From NCBI GenBank assembly GCA_029948255.1, contig JALIZF010001672.1, forward strand, positions 434,001-498,000: a DNA stretch of 64,000 bases, read 5' to 3'. Within the stretch, counting starts at the first letter, position 1, and each line of letters opens with the position of its first letter. A program made the position numbers and the translations under genes. The notes beneath the pieces are model-generated. The model was not told the DNA's origin. It saw nothing but the letters and a program-made list of their open reading frames with translations, and ran no database searches. Shown piece by piece: positions 32,237 to 43,473 of this stretch. Source of the DNA: Telmatactis stephensoni. Lineage: Eukaryota > Cnidaria > Anthozoa > Actiniaria > Isophelliidae.

Positions 32237-33841
32237 ATGGAAGAGAATTCTACAGAAAATAGCACAGGAAAAAGGTAGGATTGTAAATGTTTTTGTTTTT
32301 CAACTTTTGTCCAATCGATATCTTTGTCTTTGAGAGATCTTTTTATCAAAATTCTCGTCCAAAAGTGGCTGATCAAAAACTCAGTGGTATCTTTGAAATT
32401 TTGTGTTTGTTTATAAAAATATTTGTGAAAACCGTGTCTTTTCCTTTCGTTGTTGCTTAAGACGAATAAATACATTTAATATAAACACAACTTTGTGTCA
32501 AAACTCCCTGTTAAAATGGCTTAAACTTATACACAAGTGAGTTTTCCATATTTCTTCTCGAGACATCTACCAAATCTGTTTAAAATATTTTACTTTTAGA
32601 TAAATTTACTACAAATGCAAAGTTAATCAAATGCTTAGTGCAATAACGAATTTCTGTCTTTGAAAGATTAACTAAGCTTTAATTATATTGTCTGTGTTTT
32701 CCTAAATAGTCCGGATTTATACATGTAAGGGCTATAGACCTCAAGTTGAAAGCTGTCAAAACTGTCATGCACATCACTACTGGAGTTTACAATCTGAATT
32801 TATAGAGTACAAATGCTAAAAGACCTCAAATACTTTGCACTTTCTTCTAGTACTAACTGAAAAACAACAGATAAACATAAATTTAGTACTATCTATGTAT
32901 TTAGTGTCTATACTCTTTTCTTTGGCTTGATAAATTTAGCTATATAGGAGCTTTTGACTAGTAATCAGAAGATTTAGACCTTGACCATCCATTGCTGTAA
33001 TTAGCCAAGCTATTTGCAATTAAAATGATTAAAGATTAAAGATTAAAGATTTTTGTAATACTAAAATTAAAATTAGGTTAATTCTTACTTAATTTTCTAT
33101 CATTTTTGTTTAGCATCAAGAAGCCAATGTTCTGGACAGAAAGACACAATGAAGTTTTTATTCAAGAATTGTTCCTGTTTGAACCTTGGAATTCTAAGAA
33201 AGGCTTGAAACAAAGAGGTCAGGTCTGGGAACAGATAAGTGAATCCTTGAATAGTCATGATAGCCCCAAGTTCAGTGTAAATCAGAAGTCAGTACGCGAC
33301 CATTACAACCTTTTAGAGAAAGATCACAAGAAAATGATAAGGGATGAGGAAAAAGCAAGTGGTATTGCACCTGACCATACACCATTTGATGAATCAATGG
33401 AAGATATAATTGAACGATTTGAGTCTAGAGATAATGATGACAAACAGCAGGATGCAGAAAAAAAGAGAAAACTGAGGCTGAAACTGCAAAGGCAGTGGAG
33501 ATGAGAAAGGCATCATTGGAAACCTTCAGTGAAAGCAAAAAGAGAAATGGTGAAGCAGACACAAAGAAGGCAAAAAGATCTACTGGTTCAGAAACTGTAG
33601 CATATAAAAGGCAGAGTTAGATGCTGATTTGAAGAGAGAGGAACTGAAAATATGGCAGGAGGAACTCCAACAAAAGAAAAGTCAACAAGATAACAATTTT
33701 GCTAATCAACAAGCTATGACAACTATGTTGTGTGAAAACATGAAAAGCCAACAAAAGCAACAAGAGCAACTCATGCTTCAAATGCAGATGCAAAATGCAT
33801 CTATCATGACTTTGCTGCAAAACATCTCAAAGAGCGAGTAA
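32237..33841 (+). pseudogene. Harbinger Myb/SANT-like DNA-binding protein, two frameshifts
   Basis: Exon 1 32237-32274 (MEENSTENSTGK) joins across an 839-bp intron (AG/GTAGGA ... TTTTTGTTTAG) to exon 2 from 33114. A trihelix/Myb-like domain follows: FWTERHNEVFIQELFLFEPW, RGQVWEQISESLN, KSVRDHYNLLEKDH. A frameshift in an A-run near 33460-33470 and another near 33605-33615 break the long acidic then Gln-rich coiled coil, whose last piece is open from 33629 to 33841 (stop). Proteins of this kind bring the Harbinger transposase to the TIRs and the nucleus. Loss of the coiled-coil frame suggests the copy is no longer fully functional. Confidence 0.75.
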
Positions 33842-34257
33842 CATTTTCAAAGGAAAATAGTCATTGTTTGTGCTGGAATGGGATTTTGTTATTGCAAAGA
33901 TGAAGCACTTCACTTTTGTTCCCCTTGGAGAGCACAAGAAACTATTTATAAACAAGTTGTAACATTTAGTTGATCAGCTTTTTTTAATATGTTGCTGTTT
34001 TGAGAATTCAGTTTGTTAGATATAAATCTTACTGCCAGTGTTTTAAATGTTTGGTGAATGTTTGATGAGCTTTGATCAACTTTGGTTATTTTTATAAGAC
34101 TAATTCTTTTTCAGACAAAATTAATGATTTTCAATAAAACTGTCATCAATTATTGTGAATTATATTTGCAGTAACTCTGTACTTGTAACTCATATCTAGA
34201 AGACTACTTCTTCTAAAGAAATCTGAGTTTTAAAAACTCAAAATCAGATCAATTTTT

Positions 34258-35334
34258 TTAGACAAAATAGTCTTCTAGAGGTAATGGTTGTAGATCAAAA
34301 TAGTCAGAAGTTGTTGAACCATACAGGTAACATCGAGCATTGTGAAGCAGAGTACAAACAATGTACATCTTGCCTACTGCACTGAGCTGAACTTTCAAAT
34401 TCTTCTTGAAATCAAGGAATTTAAAGTAATTTACAATGTCTCCAAAGATCCATTCCACAGAAACCCTTACACTACTCATTGCACAGTTCCAGTCATTTTG
34501 GTCCTGAGTTAACCTTGCTCCCCTAAAAGGGCGCTGAAGCTGTGGGCGGTGAGGGTAGTCTGGGTCACCGTAAATGCACAATGCATTTCCATAAGGGTCA
34601 ACTGCATGCTGTATCAACTGATTGTATAAATTAGATTCAGCTAACATTGAACTGTCATGTCGCTTTCCCTCAGCTGGGCTGTATAAATGTGCAACAAGAC
34701 CATTTGGGACGGCAAGTGATTGAAATTTAATGGCATGCACTTTTTTGTGTCCATTATACAGGACTCTTTGATTCCTGCCTGGTTGAGCAACTGGCCTCAC
34801 TGTACCATCGACAAAACCAAAACAGTTTGACAGAGCTCCATTTTTCTCAAAAATAGCATTGGCAAATGTTTCCAAGTTATCAGGGGATAACCATGCTTGA
34901 TTAAGATTGCTCAGTAAATGACTCCAGCGTGTATAAATGTAGTTCATAACCAAATTGCTTGTCATGCAAAGTTGAGGTACAGGCCTACCAAACATTGGCA
35001 TCATATCTAGGTAACGGCAAGGGTATGCAAATCGTTTCAACAAAATAGATAAACCCTCAACAGAATCTATTTTCAAACCATTGTAGCAGGTAAATTTCTC
35101 TGGTAAATCTAAGACATCCACCAACTTGTAGACATCATTTTTATAAAAACGAAATTCTGTTTTGCATTCATCGTCAGACATGTTTTCTAGCTCAAATTGC
35201 TCGTAGTTCCAATGTGGTAAGTCAGGACTTTTTGCTGTGTTAGCATCATACAGAAGAACGAACTCTTCGTCGTTTATGACATTTGCTTCGTGTGCATAAA
35301 GAAGAGCGATCCTATTCTCTCTAAACTTCGGCAT
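34258..35334 (-). CDS. PIF/Harbinger DDE transposase, intact 358-residue ORF
   Basis: ATG at 35334 (MPKFRENRIALLYAHEA), stop at 34258, one uninterrupted frame. The N-terminal helical region (about 1-150) contains YNGLKIDSVEGLSILLKRFA. The DDE_Tnp_4-type nuclease has the three acidic residues in place: Asp176 in CFGFVDGT, Asp257 in YGDPDYP, Glu294 in VRVSVEWIFGDI. Length and spacing fit Harbinger transposases. It would act with the Myb-like partner at 32237-33841, which is broken. This is the only transposase in the window that looks intact. Confidence 0.9.
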   Translation of the reverse strand: MPKFRENRIALLYAHEANVINDEEFVLLYDANTAKSPDLPHWNYEQFELENMSDDECKTEFRFYKNDVYKLVDVLDLPEKFTCYNGLKIDSVEGLSILLKRFAYPCRYLDMMPMFGRPVPQLCMTSNLVMNYIYTRWSHLLSNLNQAWLSPDNLETFANAIFEKNGALSNCFGFVDGTVRPVAQPGRNQRVLYNGHKKVHAIKFQSLAVPNGLVAHLYSPAEGKRHDSSMLAESNLYNQLIQHAVDPYGNALCIYGDPDYPHRPQLQRPFRGARLTQDQNDWNCAMSSVRVSVEWIFGDIVNYFKFLDFKKNLKVQLSAVGKMYIVCTLLHNARCYLYGSTTSDYFDLQPLPLEDYFV

Positions 35335-35521
35335 GCTTTACATGTAATTTTTTTTCATAAAGAAAAGTGCAAAGAAACTAAAGAAACTGGCCGCAAATTT
35401 TCATGTTTGATTTCGGCGCCAAAATTTCGCCAAAACATCGTCCTTACGAGCTGTCAGTCACGACGTGGTAACAGACTTGACGGCGGTGGCGTCCTGGATT
35501 CTCTTGATTCGTAAACTCCCT

Positions 35522-35714
35522 AATGTCAGGTGAGGACGTTTTAGAAACACAGGAAATTGCAGCTCAAAGAATTCATGTTGAGAGGGCAATTAATAAAATA
35601 AAGAATTTCCACATATTTGACAGAATTATCCCATTGTCTCTGGCAGGCTCAGTCAATCAGATTTGGACTGTATGTGGACTACTGACACTTTTTCAAAATC
35701 CAATTATATCTTAA
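35522..35714 (+). pseudogene. ISL2EU transposase, C-terminal piece with catalytic Glu
   Basis: Continues the frame cut at 31975: VLETQEIAAQRIHVERAINK, then IKNFHIFDRIIPLSL and WTVCGLLTLFQNP, stop at 35714. The Glu in HVERAI is the likely third catalytic residue, now about 3.7 kb from the other two. Confidence 0.8.
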
Positions 35715-35964
35715 CATAATTTACTCACTGTCATTTACACCATGGCTTTAATGTACATGTATGGAAGAAAACAAAAAATGTAATAATAATAATATATAAT
35801 AATAAGAGCTTTAATGATTCTTGATTGGCAAATTGTCTGTTGTAATATCTTATAAGTATCTGAAGTCATCGCAGCTGCATAGAAAGACAATAATATCCAA
35901 ATAATAACACAAACATTTTGTAAAAATATTTTGCTTCTCTGAGTAGCTGCTATTACTGTCGTTC

Positions 35965-36322
35965 CATAGTAGCTTGTAGTACATGTTTTTGGTAAAAGTT
36001 TGTCAGTTTTCTAATCATGTCAGACCGGAAAATGCCATCACATTTAATGTACTGTATGATAAGACCTTTTTCAAACAGCACAACAAAGTCACACCAAGTT
36101 AATCCTGTTACACCAAGTTGGCCTTGTACTTGATAGTAGTAATCATGATCCTGTTTGAGCTGGGGCTTTCCATTGACAAGGTGACAATAGAATCCTGGTT
36201 CATTGCATGCTCCTTCGGGTTTCAGTTGTCTTAGAGAGTAGGGGCACTATATTTCTACAATACCATGGCCAAACTCATTATCTGTTACTTTTCTGTCTGG
36301 TGAAGCAGCAAGCCATGGCATT
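35965..36322 (-). pseudogene. YqaJ-type nuclease, C-terminal piece
   Basis: From 36322 leftward: AMPWLAASPDRK, then GHGIVEI, a TAG stop, CPYSLRQLKPEG, then HDYYYQVQGQLGVTGLTWCD and FVVLFEKGLIIQYI, FRSDMIRKLTNFYQKHVLQA. In YqaJ nucleases the motif reads Glu-x-Lys-Cys-Pro; here the catalytic Lys codon is the stop. The N-terminal piece lies at 44483-44790 beyond the nested element. Confidence 0.8.
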
Positions 36323-36409
36323 GGCTGTGTTTCCACTAGGCCATTTTAAGCTAGCGTAACTCAGAAACTCCAGAAATACAGTGAAAACAGCCTAGGAAAA
36401 GTTAATCTA

Positions 36410-36674
36410 CAATCTTTGCCAAAATTAGTTGGCACGATGTGCATTCAACGGATATTTCTACAATTGTACACTTTGTGACCGTGCCATTGGACCCCCCTCC
36501 CCCCTGTACAATGTTGCTGCTAGATAAAAGGTATTTCGAGCTGATTGCCGAGTCGTAGGTGTCGGAATTTTCACAGCAACATTGTAAAGGGGGCACGGGG
36601 GGAGCCAATCTCGTCACCATCTACTTTTCGCGCGCATCACGACAATATCGTGCCAACAATACTGGCAATGATTG
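36410..36674 (+). mobile_element. 265-bp MITE with TA ends, copy 1
   Basis: The left end CAATCTTTGCCAAAATTAGT and the reverse of the right end (CAATCATTGCCAGTATTGTT) are inverted repeats of about 33 bp, including a shared GTTGGCACGAT. An inner pair, ACAATGTTGCTG (36508) and CAGCAACATTGT (36573), makes a second stem. Small open frames on both strands are by-products. Confidence 0.8.
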
Positions 36675-38420
36675 TAGAAACACAAAATTGGCCGTAAAAC
36701 TCTATAGCAGACTCGATCATTTTTCATATTTTCTAAGAAGCAAGGTACGATTGGTGTGGCCGGTGTTTCACTCAAACGATTTAATTATACTTTGTAGAAA
36801 ATGTATACTTCCCTGTCAAAACCAACCATGAGATAGCGGCAACTTTGCCTAAAATAGGAAGAAAGGCCTTTTTGGGAATTTAAATACGTGTATTTTATTC
36901 GAGCTAAGAATAAAAAGAGCACTATTATCACTTATTTACAAGCAGATGGAAGAGGAACCTCTTACTTAATCGACCTTAATCCTGTAGTCACTCAATTAAC
37001 ACTTTGGCAGAGCAACAAGTAATATGATCTGTACAGCAGTGAGCCTAATACAAAGCAACGATGCTCCACGGTTCTCCGTGCTTTTTGCTCTCATAAATCA
37101 AAAACTTGAGTGATCAAAGAGAAATAAGCAAAGAAAATAGCAATAGAAATATCACTCCTTATCTCTCGTGACAAAAAATTCCACATCAAAACACGTTAAG
37201 ACCTTTTTACAACGGTGCTCCGTGTCTTATGTATAAGAGAATAGGAATACTGTCGAATATTTCTTATATTGCGATGGAGCACCGTTGAAAAATATAGACA
37301 TAATAATTATCAAAGCAAAGTCTGGCTGTCATTACATTACAAATTAGTGCTACTTTAACATAGTATAGAAACATTTTCAAAACAGGCTAATATTATTGAA
37401 TTATTAGATATATTAAAGGAGCTTTGAGGGGAGCACCGTTGGGCTTCCTGTGGAAAATCGTTAAACACACTCCTAAAAACATTTGTCAAGAAAATTCTCC
37501 AGTATAAATTCATTTTTATTTCCCATAAGGGAAATAAACATCTCGGCCGCTAAACGCTAGTGTGGCAAGTTTTGTGATGTGACATTGCCCGGTCAAGATA
37601 CAGGCCAAGGTAAAGGCACAAGCAAAGTACTCGTAACACAGGGTACCCAATGACATGTTGTTGGGACACATTACAAAATCAGTATGTTAACCATAACCAA
37701 GTGTAGGTAGGGAAATGCCACAGATTCGAATCGGTTATGTTCCTGTCTACAGTAAGCATTAGCTAAATTGCTTCAGCTACGTCAGTCACCGATCCTACCA
37801 TGCTGTTTTAGTAACGAGCCCTAAAGTCCTAACTATACAACAAAAATACCATGTTTTTGCTGAGAATCGACACCCAGGCTAGTATGCCATGGTGATTTAA
37901 GCCGCTCATGGCAAATAATATAGTGAATCCTTAGACTTCCTAGAACTTTAATATAGTCTTACAGATTTTTTTGCATCAGCGGTTTTCTAATTCTCGGGGC
38001 TTTAAGAGTCAGGGCGAATTTATTCTTTGGTTAACATTGTAAATACGTATTTTATGTCACGTGGATTGCATGCTATCTTACTACTATGCAAACGCAATAC
38101 CAGCAAATCTAATCATCGACCACTAATGACAAAGGTCAAACCAATCTACTTGAAATGGCTTGTTTCACTTCCGATCTCGTAAAACATGTTTTTGGTGTCA
38201 TTCTTTTAGACTTATAGGTATGCACCATTGCTTTTACTGAAAAACAGGATTTCATCACTTTCAACAGCTACCAATTTTCTCATATTTTTTAAGAACTAAG
38301 AGAAACCTCTGAACTTTTTCGCTATCAATGAAAACGTCCACTAGCATACATTATTAACGGTAATAAATTAGTTCTCTGGTATTCGGTTTATAGTACATAG
38401 ACCATAAAATGTTCTTTACA
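36675..38420 (+). other. 1746-bp array spacer (second copy 38686-40431), non-coding
   Basis: No gene is supported. The word GGAGCACCGTTG or its inverse appears repeatedly: inverse CAACGGTGCTCC at about 37212; forward at 37274 and 37431; and a variant GATGCTCCACGGTTCTCCGT at about 37060. The 37212 and 37274 sites could pair as a stem. A short palindrome CCCATAAGGG is at 37522. Confidence 0.6.
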
Positions 38421-38685
38421 CAATCTTTGCCAAAATTAGTTGGCACGATGTGCATTCAACGGATATTTCTACAATTGTACACTTTGTGACCGTGCCATTG
38501 GACCCCCCTCCCCCCTGTACAATGTTGCTGCTAGATAAAAGGTATTTCGAGCTGATTGCCGAGTCGTAGGTGTCGGAATTTTCACAGCAACATTGTAAAG
38601 GGGGCACGGGGGGAGCCAATCTCGTCACCATCTACTTTTCGCGCGCATCACGACAATATCGTGCCAACAATACTGGCAATGATTG
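38421..38685 (+). mobile_element. 265-bp MITE, copy 2
   Basis: Same sequence as 36410-36674, 2011 bp downstream. Confidence 0.8.
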
Positions 38686-40431
38686 TAGAAACACAAAATT
38701 GGCCGTAAAACTCTATAGCAGACTCGATCATTTTTCATATTTTCTAAGAAGCAAGGTACGATTGGTGTGGCCGGTGTTTCACTCAAACGATTTAATTATA
38801 CTTTGTAGAAAATGTATACTTCCCTGTCAAAACCAACCATGAGATAGCGGCAACTTTGCCTAAAATAGGAAGAAAGGCCTTTTTGGGAATTTAAATACGT
38901 GTATTTTATTCGAGCTAAGAATAAAAAGAGCACTATTATCACTTATTTACAAGCAGATGGAAGAGGAACCTCTTACTTAATCGACCTTAATCCTGTAGTC
39001 ACTCAATTAACACTTTGGCAGAGCAACAAGTAATATGATCTGTACAGCAGTGAGCCTAATACAAAGCAACGATGCTCCACGGTTCTCCGTGCTTTTTGCT
39101 CTCATAAATCAAAAACTTGAGTGATCAAAGAGAAATAAGCAAAGAAAATAGCAATAGAAATATCACTCCTTATCTCTCGTGACAAAAAATTCCACATCAA
39201 AACACGTTAAGACCTTTTTACAACGGTGCTCCGTGTCTTATGTATAAGAGAATAGGAATACTGTCGAATATTTCTTATATTGCGATGGAGCACCGTTGAA
39301 AAATATAGACATAATAATTATCAAAGCAAAGTCTGGCTGTCATTACATTACAAATTAGTGCTACTTTAACATAGTATAGAAACATTTTCAAAACAGGCTA
39401 ATATTATTGAATTATTAGATATATTAAAGGAGCTTTGAGGGGAGCACCGTTGGGCTTCCTGTGGAAAATCGTTAAACACACTCCTAAAAACATTTGTCAA
39501 GAAAATTCTCCAGTATAAATTCATTTTTATTTCCCATAAGGGAAATAAACATCTCGGCCGCTAAACGCTAGTGTGGCAAGTTTTGTGATGTGACATTGCC
39601 CGGTCAAGATACAGGCCAAGGTAAAGGCACAAGCAAAGTACTCGTAACACAGGGTACCCAATGACATGTTGTTGGGACACATTACAAAATCAGTATGTTA
39701 ACCATAACCAAGTGTAGGTAGGGAAATGCCACAGATTCGAATCGGTTATGTTCCTGTCTACAGTAAGCATTAGCTAAATTGCTTCAGCTACGTCAGTCAC
39801 CGATCCTACCATGCTGTTTTAGTAACGAGCCCTAAAGTCCTAACTATACAACAAAAATACCATGTTTTTGCTGAGAATCGACACCCAGGCTAGTATGCCA
39901 TGGTGATTTAAGCCGCTCATGGCAAATAATATAGTGAATCCTTAGACTTCCTAGAACTTTAATATAGTCTTACAGATTTTTTTGCATCAGCGGTTTTCTA
40001 ATTCTCGGGGCTTTAAGAGTCAGGGCGAATTTATTCTTTGGTTAACATTGTAAATACGTATTTTATGTCACGTGGATTGCATGCTATCTTACTACTATGC
40101 AAACGCAATACCAGCAAATCTAATCATCGACCACTAATGACAAAGGTCAAACCAATCTACTTGAAATGGCTTGTTTCACTTCCGATCTCGTAAAACATGT
40201 TTTTGGTGTCATTCTTTTAGACTTATAGGTATGCACCATTGCTTTTACTGAAAAACAGGATTTCATCACTTTCAACAGCTACCAATTTTCTCATATTTTT
40301 TAAGAACTAAGAGAAACCTCTGAACTTTTTCGCTATCAATGAAAACGTCCACTAGCATACATTATTAACGGTAATAAATTAGTTCTCTGGTATTCGGTTT
40401 ATAGTACATAGACCATAAAATGTTCTTTACA

Positions 40432-40696
40432 CAATCTTTGCCAAAATTAGTTGGCACGATGTGCATTCAACGGATATTTCTACAATTGTACACTTTGTGA
40501 CCGTGCCATTGGACCCCCCTCCCCCCTGTACAATGTTGCTGCTAGATAAAAGGTATTTCGAGCTGATTGCCGAGTCGTAGGTGTCGGAATTTTCACAGCA
40601 ACATTGTAAAGGGGGCACGGGGGGAGCCAATCTCGTCACCATCTACTTTTCGCGCGCATCACGACAATATCGTGCCAACAATACTGGCAATGATTG
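40432..40696 (+). mobile_element. 265-bp MITE, copy 3 (ends the array)
   Basis: Same sequence; its right flank TAGTTTAAAATGTACAG differs from copies 1 and 2 and continues the host Harbinger element. Confidence 0.8.
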
Positions 40697-40746
40697 TAGT
40701 TTAAAATGTACAGCGTTTTCACTTGCAAAACTACGCTAAAAATGAC

Positions 40747-42403
40747 TTAAGGTGGCCCGTACCTATTGATTTGTTTGTTGGGCATGAATTTCAATCGCGT
40801 CTTTTTACATCAAAACCTTGTCCGATTTCTGAGAAATTTGCAGCCATTTGTCTACAAGCCTTGAAATTTGTACCGTTAATTATTTTTCTGTGAATAAGAT
40901 CAAGTAATTAGAGATATCAGACGATTTTTAAAAATGGCTTTTTGAGAAAAATTGGTCATAAATCCAAAATTCCAAGGTGAATTTTTTTCCTATTTTGTCT
41001 ATCAAGTATAAAGGCATAGAGGACTACATACAACATGTATCGTGCCAATTGGTGCCTTAGAAGTTGCGATACAAAATTTGTGCTGCCTGTTACGACGCAA
41101 AATTATGTAGTCAAAACTACCGCCAAAATCTCAACAAAATTTCAAAAACAGCGAGAACTATATCTGCTGTAAGAAAGACAAATACCTATTGTAACTTGTA
41201 AACAAAATTTGGAGAGATGAGAAGCTAAACGCCAATGTTATCCTCAAGCAAACTTGGGGAGTAATTTTTGTGACCACGAGGTGAGCGTTGCGAATTTGTA
41301 TTACTTCGACTTCTACAAATTCTGTCAAATTGTTTCGTGAAATTTTCTTGGTATGGGATAGAACAAGATGTTAACATACCTGTTGCCAAGTGTCGTTGTG
41401 TTTGCTGCACTAGGTATAATTCATTAAGCTTCAAAAGTAAGCAACTTCATCAAGTTGACGTTTGAGCTGCCAAGGTAAAACCCTCACGGTTTGTTAATTT
41501 ATTCAAAACGACACCTTACTATCTGTTGCAAAATTCCGCACGGGATCCAGACTTTTGGGAATAAAGACAGCAGTTCTCTGAATACAATTGTTTCTGAGTC
41601 TAAATCCCGTGTGGAATTTTGCAACAGATAGTAAGGTGTTGTTTTGAATAAATTAACAAACCATGAGGGCTTTACCTTGGCAGCTCAAATGTCGACTTGA
41701 TGCAGTTGCTTACTTTTGAAGCTTAATGAATTATACCTAGTGCAGCAAACACAACGACACTTGGCAACAGGTATGTTAACATCTTGTTCTATCCCATACC
41801 GAGAAAATTTCACGAAACAATTCGACAGAATTTGTAGAAGTCGAAGTAATACAAATTCGCAACGCTCACCTCGTGGTCACAAAAATTACTCCCCAAGTTT
41901 GCTTGAGGATAACATTGGCGTTTAGCTTCTCATCTCTCCAAATTCTGTTTACAAGTTACAATAGGTATTTGTCTTTCTTACAGCAGATATAGTTTTTGCT
42001 GTTTTTGAAATTTTGTTGAGATTTTGGCGGTAGTTTTGACTACATAATTTTGCGTCGTAACAGGCAGCACAAATTTTGTATCGCAACTTCTAAGGCACCA
42101 ATTGGCACGATACATGTTGTATGTAGTCCTCTATGCCTTTATATTTGATAGACAAAATAGGAAAAAAATTCACCTTGGAATTTTGGATTTATGACCAATT
42201 TTTCTCAAAAAGCCATTTTTAAGAATCGTCTGATATCTCGAATTACTTGATCTTATTCGCAGAAAAATAATTACCGGTACAAATTTCAAGCCTTGTAGAC
42301 AAATGGCTGCAAATTTCTCAGAAATCGTACAAGGTTTTGATGTAAAAGGACGCGATTGAAATTCATGCCCAACAAACAAATCAATAGGTACGGGCCACCT
42401 TAA
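40747..42403. mobile_element. Large TTAA-flanked palindrome (foldback element), 1657 bp
   Basis: Starts TTAAGGTGGCCCGTACCTAT and ends with its inverse ending TTAA. The arms of about 800 bp (40747-41546 and 41605-42403) are nearly identical; the loop of about 58 bp lies at 41547-41604. Each arm carries the same 69-codon open frame (41225-41434 on -, 41716-41925 on +) differing at one residue, explained by the palindrome. TTAA ends suggest Kolobok or piggyBac-type mobilisation. Confidence 0.85.
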
Positions 42404-42592
42404 AACACCGGAAATTGCGTACATTTTAAACGACCTGGCCAGGTAGTTTTATCTGGCCAAGTAAACAGCTTAGCCAGCTAGAGCCAATCACAGCATTTTT
42501 CTTGATTGATGCTTGTCATATTACAGTCTCGTGTCCATTGACCCTCATCTGACCCTTTACTCGAGTTTACTGCACACGTATGTTCGTACCAC

Positions 42593-43469
42593 GATGTCAG
42601 AAAATAACTTTCAAAACCGCAACCCTGATCAAAACTTTCCAAACTTTAATCAAAGCACTCCTTTAAGTTACAGGTGAGTTTTCTCAAGTAGTATTGTAAC
42701 AATATAATTGAAACTTGGATGCTGAAAGACCGCTCTTTGTCCTTAGAAATTGATTTATGATTCCACCACCACAGTTTGCCTCCACTACAGTGTGGCAGTC
42801 CATTGGTTTTTAGAGCTGGTCAACTATTCAACAATCCTGTTACAAACCAGCTGCATGGCTTTGTATTCCCTTCAAGTGTGCCCGGTCCTAGCAACACAAC
42901 ATTGTATTTCCCTCCCTCCAGCTCGTCGTCCACAATACCTGAATACGTAACCCCTACTGGCCGAGCTACTGGTGATAGCGCTAACTCTAACTCAACAGAA
43001 TCGACAGCAATACAAGGTAGAGGTAAAAAAATGGACAGACCAAGAAACTAGGTATCTGTTAGATATTTGGCAGGAAAATTACCCGATCAATAAAAGGCAA
43101 AATGCCGCTGTATGGGATTCTATTGCTAAGGAGCTGAATCGACAACTGAAAGAAGAGGGTATGGCCACGTTTAGGAGCGGTAGTCAATGCAAAACACGCA
43201 TGAAGACTCTTGAAGACTACAAAAAAAAAAACAAAGACCACAACAGCAGGTCCGGCAACGATGGAAAGACAAGTGAATATTATGACGAGCTTGACGCTGT
43301 ATTGGGCTGTAAACCCAATATTACACCAAAAAATGTTGTCAATTGTGGTCTACCAGAAAGCGATGGCGATTCCCCCATTTCAAGAGACGATAATAACAAT
43401 AACGAAGACGATGACGAATTGAAAGATCCCGAAGCTGGAGACCGTGTGGACCAAAAATCTCCTCTTTAG
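42593..43469 (+). pseudogene. Harbinger 2 Myb/SANT-like protein, one frameshift, C-terminus replaced
   Basis: Exon 1 42593-42671 (MSENNFQNRNPDQNFPNFNQ) ends TTACAG/GTGAG; exon 2 follows a TTAG at about 42746. A Pro/Ser-rich linker precedes the DNA-binding domain (KKWTDQETRYLLDIWQ; AAVWDSIAKELN; KTRMKTLEDYKKKNKD). The linker and domain lie in different frames, changed at the A-run GGTAAAAAAATGG (about 43022). The last residues of the 43469 frame run antisense through the transposase Glu block, so this end is a deletion junction. Partner of the transposase on the other strand. Confidence 0.7.
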
Positions 43470-43473
43470 CAAT

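Larger units (their letters stand above)
32085..35521. mobile_element. PIF/Harbinger element 1, near-complete, 3437 bp
   Basis: TIRs AGGGAGTTTACGAATCAAGA and its inverse at the right end (35490-35521) are about 30 bp and match closely. AAT is duplicated on both sides (32082-32084 and 35522-35524), and removing the element restores the ISL2EU frame. A 3-bp duplication is typical of PIF/Harbinger. It carries a Myb-like gene on + and a transposase on -, convergent, the usual two-gene set. Confidence 0.9.
36410..40696 (+). repeat. 2011-bp tandem array (2.13 copies) beginning and ending with a 265-bp MITE
   Basis: The word CAATCTTTGCCAAAATTAG occurs at 36410, 38421 and 40432, exactly 2011 bp apart. 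Copies 1 and 2 read identical wherever I compared them. Structure: MITE - 1746 bp - MITE - 1746 bp - MITE. TA flanks the outer ends (36408-36409 and 40697-40698); the inner MITE left ends are preceded by TTTACA with no adjacent TA. An assembly duplication must be excluded. Confidence 0.9.

Noticed and set aside
36402..36620. 72-codon ORF on - (and identical ones at 38416 and 40427)
   Set aside because: It lies entirely inside a MITE with inverted ends and no known domain; repetition comes from the array.
36410..40696. LTR retrotransposon tandem (LTR-internal-LTR-internal-LTR)
   Set aside because: The 265-bp repeats have inverted ends and TA flanks rather than TG...CA ends with 4-6 bp duplications, and no polypurine tract or primer site was seen.
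41225..41925. Two near-identical 69-codon ORFs facing each other
   Set aside because: They are mirror images created by the palindrome, with no protein-like motif.
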